Assembly (NCBI GenBank): GCA_041565695.1
Contig: JBFGUI010000212.1
Span: forward strand, 1 to 6,898
Origin: Pelagibius sp041565695
GTDB taxonomy: Bacteria > Pseudomonadota > Alphaproteobacteria > Kiloniellales > Kiloniellaceae
DNA: 6,898 nt
Direction: 5' to 3'
A program made the position numbers and the translations under genes. Under the pieces are notes generated by a model. That model did no database searches. It saw nothing but the letters and a program-made list of their open reading frames with translations, and was not told the origin of the DNA. Shown here one piece after another: positions 1 through 4,729 of this stretch. How positions within the stretch are numbered: position 1 is the first letter of the stretch; every line of letters starts with the position of its first letter.

Positions 1-224
1 ATGTGGCCGGCCCGGTAGGCGGCCTCGGAACCGCCGCCGAGTTCGTTGCGCACGTCGAGTACCACCAATTCGTCGCCCCCGCCGTTCTCCAGCAGCCAAG
101 CGACATCGACCAGCGGGCTGGCGGGCTCGGCCCGCACGGAAGAGGGCGCGGCCGCCAGAACGAGAAGCGCGAGACCGGCGGCAACAGCCGCCCAGCGCCC
201 GGCGAAAGACAATCGAACCGACAT
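1..224 (-). CDS. Exported rhodanese-like sulfurtransferase, N-terminal part (truncated by window edge)
   Basis: Reading the minus strand from ATG at 224-222 gives 74 codons that run off the window. Residues 1-32 look like a Sec signal peptide: Arg4 and Arg10, a hydrophobic core from about 12 to 26, and a Val-Arg-Ala cleavage site before Glu33. From residue 38 the sequence fits the start of a rhodanese domain: LVDVAWLLENG, then ELVVLDVRN (52-60), then YRAGH (70-74), the usual strand, DxR and GHI region. The family moves sulfane sulfur through a catalytic Cys, which would lie beyond the window, so activity cannot be judged. An AAGG sequence lies about 7-10 bases upstream of the ATG and supports this start. 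The gene is divergent from the glycosyltransferase gene. The domain call is good; the substrate is unknown. Confidence 0.8.
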   Translation of the reverse strand, partial: MSVRLSFAGRWAAVAAGLALLVLAAAPSSVRAEPASPLVDVAWLLENGGGDELVVLDVRNELGGGSEAAYRAGH

Positions 225-273
225 TTCACACCTTCTTCAAGGGAAAATCTTGTTAAATCCATCCTCTCATATT

Positions 274-311
274 GTAGAACTCGTAAAAATTACATTCTTC
301 TACTGTAGAAG
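274..311. promoter_or_regulatory. Clustered TTCTAC/GTAGAA half-sites in a divergent intergenic region (possible operator)
   Basis: The intergenic region 225-411 is clearly richer in A and T than the flanking genes. It contains GTAGAA at 274-279, TTCTAC at 298-303 and GTAGAA at 305-310. The last two form a 15-base palindrome, CTTCTACTGTAGAAG, at 297-311. The 10-mers TATTGTAGAA (270) and TACTGTAGAA (301) are near-identical direct repeats 31 bases apart, about three helical turns. This arrangement suits a dimeric regulator acting on the rhodanese gene, the glycosyltransferase gene or both. On the minus strand, TACAAT at 276-271 could be a -10 for the rhodanese gene, but no good -35 is visible. 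The regulator is unknown. Confidence 0.3.
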
Positions 312-411
312 GTGTCGCTTTTTTGCCTCTTGTGCATTCCCCGCCCAGCCGATTGAAGGTGTAGTCTCGAATCTCGCGGGTCGCCGGCAATCTGATATCT
401 CTAAGGGGGTC

Positions 412-1515
412 ATGGCTCCAACTGTCGAAACGCCCGAATCGGTCTTGGTCTACGTCGGTTTGGATCTGGTCGGAGACGGCCTGATCAAGCTGCCGTTCCT
501 GCGCGCCCTCAGGAACGCTTATCCCGATGCCCGCATCACCTGGCTTGCCGGCAAGGGCAAGTCGGTCTTCGCGCACGCGCTGGCGCCGCTGGCGCAGGGC
601 CTGATCGACGAGGTGGTCGAAGAGGCCGAGATCGGCAGACACTGGACGGAGGTCTTTTCGCGGCCGCTGCGGGGCACGCCGCTGGAGGGCCGCCGCTTCG
701 ACCTGATCATCGACACCCAGCGCCGGGTCGGCACGACCCTGCTGCTGCGCCGCGTGCCGCACGGCCATTTCGTTTCCGGTGCCGCCGACTACACCTTCTC
801 CAGCCTGCGCCCGAACGACCGCCGCAGGAAGGCCCCGGCCATGGTGCGCCAGCTGCTCGACCTTGTGGAACTGGCGAGCGGCCGGCCGGCGGATATCAGC
901 GGCACGCTGCCGGCCGACCCGCGCCACGACGACCTGGCGGCCGAGCTGCTCCCCGGCGGGCGCGGCTACGTCGGCCTCGCCCCCGGCGCCGGCGGCAAGC
1001 ACAAGTGCTGGCCCCTGGAGCGCTTCCTGGAACTGGCGGAAACGCAGCTCGCCGCCGGCCGCACGCCGGTCATCCTGCTCGGCCCGGAGGAGACCGACTG
1101 GGCGGCCCGCGTGGCGCAGGACCTGCCGGCGGCTCTGCTGCCGCTGCAGTCCAGGGCCGTCGAGGACAGCGGCCCCTCGCCGATGTTGACCATCGCCCTG
1201 GCGCGCCGCCTGACGCTGGCCGTCGCCAACGACGCCGGCGTCGGCCACATGATGGCCGCCGCCAACTGTCCGCTGGTCTCGCTGTTCGGCCCGACGCAGC
1301 CGGAAAAGTTCGCACCGCTGGTCGCCCACGCCCGCGTGGTTCAGGCGCAGAGCTACGGCGGCGAGGAAATGAGCCTGATTCCGCTGTCGGCCGTGGAGGA
1401 TGCGGTCGACGAGCTGTGGGACGAAGTCAGCCCCGCGGAGGAATCCGGGGAACCGCCGGTCGTCCTGGCGCGGGCCGGCGGAGAGCGCCGCCAGTTGAGA
1501 GGGAAAGCCATATGA
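412..1515 (+). CDS. Glycosyltransferase family 9 protein (ADP-heptose:LPS heptosyltransferase-like)
   Basis: The product is 367 aa, a normal GT9 length. Residues 11-46 carry the family N-terminus: a short strand, GDGLIKLPFLRALR (21-34) and YPDARITWL. The C-terminal nucleotide-sugar domain starts at about 186 with YVGLAPGAGGKHKCWPLERF (the PGAG...K.WP motif), continues with PVILLGPEE (219-227) and ends in the hallmark ANDAGVGHMMAAANCPLVSL followed by FGPTQPEKFAP (about 272-302). Family members transfer heptose or related sugars from nucleotide donors to LPS core or other surface glycans at the cytoplasmic side of the inner membrane; the actual substrate here is not known. The start at 412 is chosen because homology begins right after it and AAGGGGG lies just upstream. 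The open frame extends further 5', but the added residues look non-coding. The stop overlaps the next start by 4 bases (ATGA), implying translational coupling. The last 25 or so residues are a variable tail. Confidence 0.9.
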   Translation: MAPTVETPESVLVYVGLDLVGDGLIKLPFLRALRNAYPDARITWLAGKGKSVFAHALAPLAQGLIDEVVEEAEIGRHWTEVFSRPLRGTPLEGRRFDLIIDTQRRVGTTLLLRRVPHGHFVSGAADYTFSSLRPNDRRRKAPAMVRQLLDLVELASGRPADISGTLPADPRHDDLAAELLPGGRGYVGLAPGAGGKHKCWPLERFLELAETQLAAGRTPVILLGPEETDWAARVAQDLPAALLPLQSRAVEDSGPSPMLTIALARRLTLAVANDAGVGHMMAAANCPLVSLFGPTQPEKFAPLVAHARVVQAQSYGGEEMSLIPLSAVEDAVDELWDEVSPAEESGEPPVVLARAGGERRQLRGKAI

Positions 1516-2540
1516 GCATCTTACCGGGCGCGGCGCGGCCGCTGGGCATGGTCGCCGCCCTTGTCCTGCTCGCTGTCGGCGGCTTCGCCTGCACCGACGT
1601 GAAGAAGTCGATCGAGGATGCGGACCGGACCCTGTCCGGCGCCCTCAATGACGAGGAAGCCCCCGAACTGGAGGGCCTGGAAGGCGAGGCGCTGACCGAG
1701 GAACTCTACGAGCTGGGCCTCGAGCGGCAGCAAGAGGGCAAGGCGGCGGAAGCCGCCGAGCGCTTCCGCCAGGCGGCCGATCGCGGCCACGGGCCCGCCG
1801 CCTACGAGCTGGGCGAGGCCTACAACGACGGCCGCGGCGTCGCCAAGGATCTCAACGAGGGCGCCAAGTGGATCAACACTGCCGCGGTGCGCGGCGAGCC
1901 GCGCGCCCAGTACGCCGTCGGCGCCGCGCTCTACAACGACGCCAAGGGATCACAGGACTACGCGCGGGCGGTGCGCTACCTGGAAGACGCCGCCGAGCAG
2001 GGCCATCCCGGCGCCCAGTACCTGCTGGGCGAGTGCTACGCCAACGGCCGCGGGGTGACCAAGAACCTCTCCTGGGCGGCGCGCTGGTACGGCAAGGCCG
2101 CTGAGCAGGGCCACGCCGACGGCGCCTTCTCCTACGGCGTGGTGCAGGCCGCCGGGCTCGGCCTGCCGGTCAGCATGAGCCGCGCCTATGCCTGGCTCGA
2201 GGTCGCCAGCCAGCGCGGCCACGCCAAGGCCGGCGAGGTGCGCGCGGCCATCGCCAACAAGATGACGCCGGCGCAGATCGAGAGCGGCCGGCGGCGAGCG
2301 GCGGCCTTCGAGCCGAAGTCCGATAACAGCTTCGCGGACCCGCCCACCGTGATGTACGTGCAGCACAGCCTCAACCGGCTCGGCTTCAGCGCCGGGCCGG
2401 TCGACGGCCTGCCCGGCCGGCGCACCCGCAGCGCCGTCAGCGCCTACCTGAAGAGCCTGGGCGCGGACGACGGCGGCGGCGAGATCACCCCGGCCCTGCT
2501 GCAGCGCCTCTTCGAGAACCAGAAACAAGCGGCGGCCTGA
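1512..2540 (+). CDS. Exported Sel1-repeat protein with C-terminal peptidoglycan-binding domain
   Basis: The product is 342 aa. Residues 10-27 form a hydrophobic export signal ending in GGFAC (Cys27). The cysteine suggests a lipoprotein, but the lipobox is poor (Gly at -3, Phe at -2), so a secreted or anchored form is also possible. Residues 28-60 are acidic and probably flexible. Residues 61-92 form a TPR-like helical pair, followed by about four Sel1 repeats (93-129, 130-165, 166-201, 202-237), recognised by GAQYLLGECYANGRGV-type cores and AAEQGH endings. Residues 277-334 match a PG_binding_1 domain (VQHSLNRLGF, GPVDGLPGRRTRSAV). Sel1 repeats are protein-protein scaffolds and PG_binding_1 anchors proteins to the wall, so a periplasmic envelope scaffold is the likely role. 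GAGAGGGAAA precedes the ATG, which overlaps the glycosyltransferase stop, so the two are probably one operon. Confidence 0.88.
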   Translation: MSILPGAARPLGMVAALVLLAVGGFACTDVKKSIEDADRTLSGALNDEEAPELEGLEGEALTEELYELGLERQQEGKAAEAAERFRQAADRGHGPAAYELGEAYNDGRGVAKDLNEGAKWINTAAVRGEPRAQYAVGAALYNDAKGSQDYARAVRYLEDAAEQGHPGAQYLLGECYANGRGVTKNLSWAARWYGKAAEQGHADGAFSYGVVQAAGLGLPVSMSRAYAWLEVASQRGHAKAGEVRAAIANKMTPAQIESGRRRAAAFEPKSDNSFADPPTVMYVQHSLNRLGFSAGPVDGLPGRRTRSAVSAYLKSLGADDGGGEITPALLQRLFENQKQAAA

Positions 2541-2677
2541 GGCCGGCCGAAGGCAGCAAGGAGGGGCTCGGACGACCCAGGTAGTTTGAGCAAATTTAAA
2601 CAATTAGTGCATATGCTTGTGCTCGCTGAGGCAAGAAACCCTCATCGGAGACCGTCTCACCGAGGGCAAAGTGCGGC
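2541..2677. other. Intergenic region before the first BLUF gene, with an AT-rich patch and a small inverted repeat
   Basis: An AT-rich patch at 2582-2620 stands out in GC-rich surroundings and probably contains the promoter of the first BLUF gene. TTGAGC (2586-2591) and TATGCT (2612-2617) resemble -35 and -10 elements, but the 20-base spacer is too long for confidence. A small inverted repeat, GAGACCGTCTC (2648-2658), lies in the likely leader. No intrinsic terminator with a T tract is visible after the Sel1 gene; the palindrome CGGCCTGAGGCCG at 2533-2545 spans its stop codon but lacks a U run. Confidence 0.25.
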
Positions 2678-3148
2678 ATGGCCCACGAGCGCAACGATCC
2701 TCTCTACCGTCTGCTGTACGTCAGCACAGCCCGCCACCGGTTGTCGGAACAGGAACTCGAGCAACTGCTTGTGCAGGCCCGGGACGCCAATCGGGCAAGA
2801 GGCATAACCGGCATGCTGGTCTATGCCGAGGGCTACTTCATTCAATATGTCGAAGGCCCTCAGAGCGAGGTGCTCACATTGATCCGACGCATCGAGCGGG
2901 ATCGGCGCCATCACGGCGTAATTCGCCTCTACGAGGGGCCGGAGAAGCAGCGGGTTTTCAGCAGATGGTCCATGGGCTTCAGGGCCGTGCAGCGCGATGA
3001 GCATGAGGCCATAGACGGCCTGGTGAACCTCGTACAGCGGCCGTTGTTCAGCGCCCTGCCGGCAAACATACCGCGCGACCTCGCCATGTTTATGGAGAGC
3101 TTCTACCGCAACAGCCTGGGTCGGGGCGGAAGCATGATAAGCGTCTGA
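2678..3148 (+). CDS. Short BLUF-domain blue-light photoreceptor (PixD-like), copy 1
   Basis: The product is 156 aa, a stand-alone BLUF protein with no output domain. The BLUF fold spans residues 9-103. BLUF domains bind FAD non-covalently and shift their hydrogen-bond network on blue light. The key residues are present at a constant offset of 7 from AppA numbering: Tyr14 (AppA Y21), Asn38 (N45), Gln56 (Q63), Trp97 (W104) and Met99 (M106), in the motifs LLYVSTA, GITGMLVY, YFIQYVEG and WSMGF. The region after about 104 resembles the C-terminal helices of short PixD-type proteins and ends in FMESFYRNSLG. Short BLUF proteins usually signal through a separate partner protein, and none can be named here. 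GAGGG at 2662-2666 supports the start, with a slightly long spacing of 11 bases. A second BLUF gene follows. Confidence 0.94.
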   Translation: MAHERNDPLYRLLYVSTARHRLSEQELEQLLVQARDANRARGITGMLVYAEGYFIQYVEGPQSEVLTLIRRIERDRRHHGVIRLYEGPEKQRVFSRWSMGFRAVQRDEHEAIDGLVNLVQRPLFSALPANIPRDLAMFMESFYRNSLGRGGSMISV

Positions 3149-3175
3149 GGAAGCGGGCCTTTCTTTTGCAGTTGA

Positions 3176-3199
3176 AGCCGCGCGGCTAACCTCTTTTTT
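3176..3199 (+). terminator. Possible weak intrinsic terminator after BLUF copy 1
   Basis: A perfect 12-base palindrome, AGCCGCGCGGCT (3176-3187), is followed after six bases by six T residues (3194-3199). The stem is short (4 bp with a 4-base loop) and sits 5-6 bases from the T run, so termination would be partial at best. The two BLUF genes could therefore be separate units or a leaky operon. Confidence 0.3.
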
Positions 3200-3282
3200 A
3201 GATCTTTCGACAAGTCTGGACGGATTCGCCAGCTCCTCGCGCGCCAGGTTGTGAGCGCCAATCTACGGAACAGCGCACCGTC

Positions 3283-3768
3283 ATGATCGAGACCGCCGCA
3301 TCCGCTGCTCAGCCGATCTACCGCCTGATGTACACCAGCACCGGCCGCGAAAATCTGCCCGACGCGGAGCTGGAGCATCTGCTGCAGGGCGCGCGCCGCT
3401 GGAACGACGCCAACGGCATTACCGGCATGCTGATCTACGTCGAGGGCCATTTCCTGCAGATCGTCGAAGGCGCGCGCCGCGACATCGAGGCCGTCGCCGA
3501 GCGCATCGCCGCCGACCCCCGGCACTGCGGCATCATCCGTCTGATCGAGGGCGAAACGGAGCGGCGCGCCTTTTCGGACTGGTCCATGGGTTTCCGGCGC
3601 CTCGGCAAGTCGGAGGGGAAGCGGATCCTGGGGGCCGTGGACCTGGCCCGGCAGTCGGTGCGCGACAGTCTGCCGAGCGACGCACCGCAGGAACTCGTGG
3701 TCTTCATGGAAAGCTTCTACCGCAGCAGCCTCGGCCTGCGCGGCCATGATGACCTGAGCGTCGCTTAG
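3283..3768 (+). CDS. Short BLUF-domain blue-light photoreceptor (PixD-like), copy 2
   Basis: The product is 161 aa, again a lone BLUF domain (about residues 12-106) with a C-terminal helical tail. Tyr17, Asn41, Gln59, Trp100 and Met102 match AppA Y21, N45, Q63, W104 and M106 at a constant offset of 4, so FAD binding and photoactivity are expected. By hand it aligns without gaps to copy 1 over 141 residues with about 71 identities (about 50%), including the shared tail FMESFYR.SLG. This marks them as paralogues from an old duplication. The ribosome binding site is weak: GGAA at 3267-3270, 12 bases before the ATG. No better in-frame start is visible nearby. The stop is only 6 bases from the convergent SRAP gene's stop, leaving no room for a separate terminator. 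Confidence 0.94.
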   Translation: MIETAASAAQPIYRLMYTSTGRENLPDAELEHLLQGARRWNDANGITGMLIYVEGHFLQIVEGARRDIEAVAERIAADPRHCGIIRLIEGETERRAFSDWSMGFRRLGKSEGKRILGAVDLARQSVRDSLPSDAPQELVVFMESFYRSSLGLRGHDDLSVA

Positions 3769-3774
3769 AACGTT

Positions 3775-4473
3775 TCAGAACAGATCGAGCTGGGCCGGCT
3801 GGTCCGGCAGGCGCTGTTCCTCGAGCAGCCCGTCGTCGTCCTCGCCCACCTTGTTCACCCGCTTGGAGACCGGCGTCAGGCGGACCGCCTCGGCCGGCTG
3901 CGGTCGCAGCAGGGCCTGCAATTTATCCCGCGTACTTGAGGGATCGAGCCAGGGGTCGACCTGCCCGGGCGTCAGGATCACCGGCATGCGGTGATGCACC
4001 TCGGCCATCTTCACGTTGGCCTCGGTGGTGAGGAGGGCGCAGCCCCGCTCAGGTTCGCCCACCCCTGCGTTCGCCACCGGCTCCCAGAGGGCGGCGAAGG
4101 CGAAGGGATCGCCGCTGGTCAGGCGCACGCAGTAGGGCTGGCGGTTGCCGCCCTGACGCCACTCGTAGAAGCCGTCGGCGAAGACCACGCAGCGCCGCTC
4201 GGCAAAGGCGGCGCGGAACGACGGCTTCTCGGCCACCGTCTCGGCCCGCGCGTTGATCAGCGGCGCGCGCTGCGGCCCCTCGTTGCTCCACGACGGCAGC
4301 AGCCCCCAGCGCATCCAGGCGAAGTGCCGCGCGGCCGCCGCGCCACGCAGCATCGCCGCCACCGCCTGGCTCGGCGCGATGTTGTAGCGCGGCGCCAGGT
4401 TCGGCTGCTCGAGGAAGCCGAACAGGCGCTGCAGCGCCTCTGGCGGCGCGGTCAGCAGAAAGCGCCCGCACAT
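3775..4473 (-). CDS. SRAP-domain protein (YedK/HMCES family), abasic-site DNA-protein crosslinker
   Basis: The product is 232 aa, close to E. coli YedK. The family forms a thiazolidine crosslink between Cys2 and abasic sites in single-stranded DNA, shielding them during replication; annotation pipelines call it SOS response-associated peptidase. Hallmarks are MCGRF at the start, RYNIAPSQ (29-36), WGLLPSW (56-62), NARAET (74-79), GFYEW (101-105) and HHRMPVIL (160-167). Cys2, Asn74, Glu104 and His160 correspond to the YedK active-site residues C2, N75, E105 and H160. The start is fixed because Met removal must expose Cys2; the ribosome binding site itself is poor. A GC-rich hairpin with a GCAA loop (plus-strand 4531-4544) falls in its likely leader. 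The gene is divergent from nrdA, and the shared control region has a perfect SOS box, which fits the family's association with DNA damage. Confidence 0.95.
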   Translation of the reverse strand: MCGRFLLTAPPEALQRLFGFLEQPNLAPRYNIAPSQAVAAMLRGAAAARHFAWMRWGLLPSWSNEGPQRAPLINARAETVAEKPSFRAAFAERRCVVFADGFYEWRQGGNRQPYCVRLTSGDPFAFAALWEPVANAGVGEPERGCALLTTEANVKMAEVHHRMPVILTPGQVDPWLDPSSTRDKLQALLRPQPAEAVRLTPVSKRVNKVGEDDDGLLEEQRLPDQPAQLDLF

Positions 4474-4512
4474 GGCTCAGCGGGGCCTGTCCGGCGCGGC
4501 CGGCGACAAAAC

Positions 4513-4521
4513 TGTGGGTAA
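4513..4521 (-). promoter_or_regulatory. DnaA-box-like 9-mer, 8 of 9
   Basis: TGTGGGTAA on the plus strand is TTACCCACA on the minus strand, one mismatch from the consensus DnaA box TTATCCACA. It lies in the divergent region, 40 bases upstream of the SRAP start. It is weak alone, but two further DnaA-like sites occur within 275 bases. Confidence 0.35.
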
Positions 4522-4558
4522 GCCGGCGGCCGGCCTTGCGGCCGTCCTCGACTGCGCT

Positions 4559-4601
4559 ACTATGGTAAATGTTCTTGATATGTTCACGATGACAGGTTCA
4601 A
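4559..4601 (-). promoter_or_regulatory. Candidate promoter of the SRAP gene, overlapping the SOS box
   Basis: Two weak minus-strand solutions exist. One is TTGAAC (4601-4596) with TATCAA (4580-4575) at a 15-base spacing. The other is GTGAAC (4587-4582) with CATAGT (4564-4559) at a 17-base spacing. Both are imperfect, but in either case the LexA site at 4571-4585 would overlap the core promoter, which is how LexA usually represses. Confidence 0.25.
4571..4585. promoter_or_regulatory. LexA operator (SOS box) of alphaproteobacterial type
   Basis: The sequence GTTCTTGATATGTTC is an exact GTTC-N7-GTTC direct repeat, including the commonly preferred T after the first GTTC. This is the established LexA site form in alphaproteobacteria. 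It lies between the divergent SRAP gene and nrdA, 98 bases from the SRAP start and 3 bases upstream of the -35 proposed for nrdA. Both flanking genes have functions that fit SOS control, which makes a chance match unlikely. Confidence 0.8.
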
Positions 4602-4616
4602 GACAGGGGGTATAGA
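4589..4616 (+). promoter_or_regulatory. Candidate sigma70-type promoter of nrdA
   Basis: ATGACA (4589-4594, 5 of 6 to TTGACA) and TATAGA (4611-4616, 4 of 6 to TATAAT) are separated by 16 bases. Transcription would start near 4622, giving a leader of a little over 100 bases. The upstream edge nearly touches the SOS box, so LexA bound there could block polymerase. Confidence 0.45.
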
Positions 4617-4621
4617 TTGAA

Positions 4622-4712
4622 GCCCACATCTGGTGTGGGCGACGGGCATCGGCCCCAGATATTGTTACCGCAATTGAATATCTCAGTCATCCACAGGTGG
4701 ATCGAACTGGGG
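4622..4712 (+). ncRNA. Structured 5' leader of nrdA (hairpin plus possible three-way junction)
   Basis: Complementary arms are dense here. GCCCACA (4622-4628) pairs with TGTGGGC (4634-4640), a 7-bp hairpin at the likely transcript start. CCCCAG (4653-4658) can pair with CTGGGG (4707-4712), enclosing AGATATT/AATATCT (4657-4663 with 4677-4683) and ATCCAC/GTGGAT (4689-4694 with 4697-4702). Two bases are shared between the closing stem and the first inner stem. The domain ends 4 bases before the ribosome binding site. It does not match a cobalamin riboswitch by eye, because no B12 box is visible. The AT-rich inverted repeat could instead be a protein operator. The structure is predicted by hand only. 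Confidence 0.35.
4687..4695 (+). promoter_or_regulatory. DnaA-box-like 9-mer, 8 of 9, in the nrdA leader
   Basis: TCATCCACA differs from TTATCCACA only at the second base. It lies 43 bases upstream of the nrdA start and overlaps the hairpin ATCCACAGGTGGAT, so the same bases have an alternative RNA-structure explanation. Confidence 0.4.
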
Positions 4713-4715
4713 ATT

Positions 4716-4723
4716 AGGGGAAG
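4716..4723 (+). promoter_or_regulatory. Ribosome binding site of nrdA
   Basis: AGGGGAAG lies 6 bases before the ATG at 4730 and is the strongest Shine-Dalgarno-like site near any candidate start of this gene. It supports 4730 over the in-frame GTG at 4802. Its GGGG could compete with GGGG at 4709-4712 for pairing with CCCC at 4653-4656. Confidence 0.6.
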
Positions 4724-4729
4724 AAAAGC

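Noticed and set aside
297..325. Intrinsic terminator formed by the CTTCTAC/GTAGAAG palindrome and the T run at 319-324
   Set aside because: The stem is AT-rich with almost no loop, the T run is 7 bases away, and no gene reads into it on the plus strand. An operator is the better reading.
46..411. Upstream extension of the glycosyltransferase reading frame to an ATG at 46
   Set aside because: The extra 122 residues overlap the rhodanese gene on the other strand and an AT-rich spacer and show no family similarity. A Shine-Dalgarno-like run directly precedes ATG 412, where homology begins.
253..1329. Antisense open frame of 358 codons under the glycosyltransferase gene
   Set aside because: It is Gln/Arg/Ala-rich shadow sequence with no family motif, and the opposite strand carries a complete GT9 signature.
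1005..1511. Upstream extension of the Sel1 gene reading frame inside the glycosyltransferase gene
   Set aside because: The extra residues are Arg/Gly/Pro-rich shadow translation of the glycosyltransferase. The signal peptide begins right after ATG 1512, which has a good ribosome binding site.
2586..2617. Sigma70 promoter TTGAGC / TATGCT for the first BLUF gene
   Set aside because: The spacer is 20 bases, longer than usual, and both hexamers are imperfect. It is kept only as a description of the AT-rich patch, not as a promoter call.
3267..3290. EcfG (general stress) promoter based on GGAAC at 3267 before BLUF copy 2
   Set aside because: No CGTT-type -10 follows at 16-17 bases; the position runs into the coding sequence.
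4617..4729. Cobalamin riboswitch controlling ribonucleotide reductase
   Set aside because: The leader is only about 110 bases and I see no B12-box-like consensus. The encoded enzyme is class I, not the B12-dependent NrdJ, although a riboswitch can precede class I genes.
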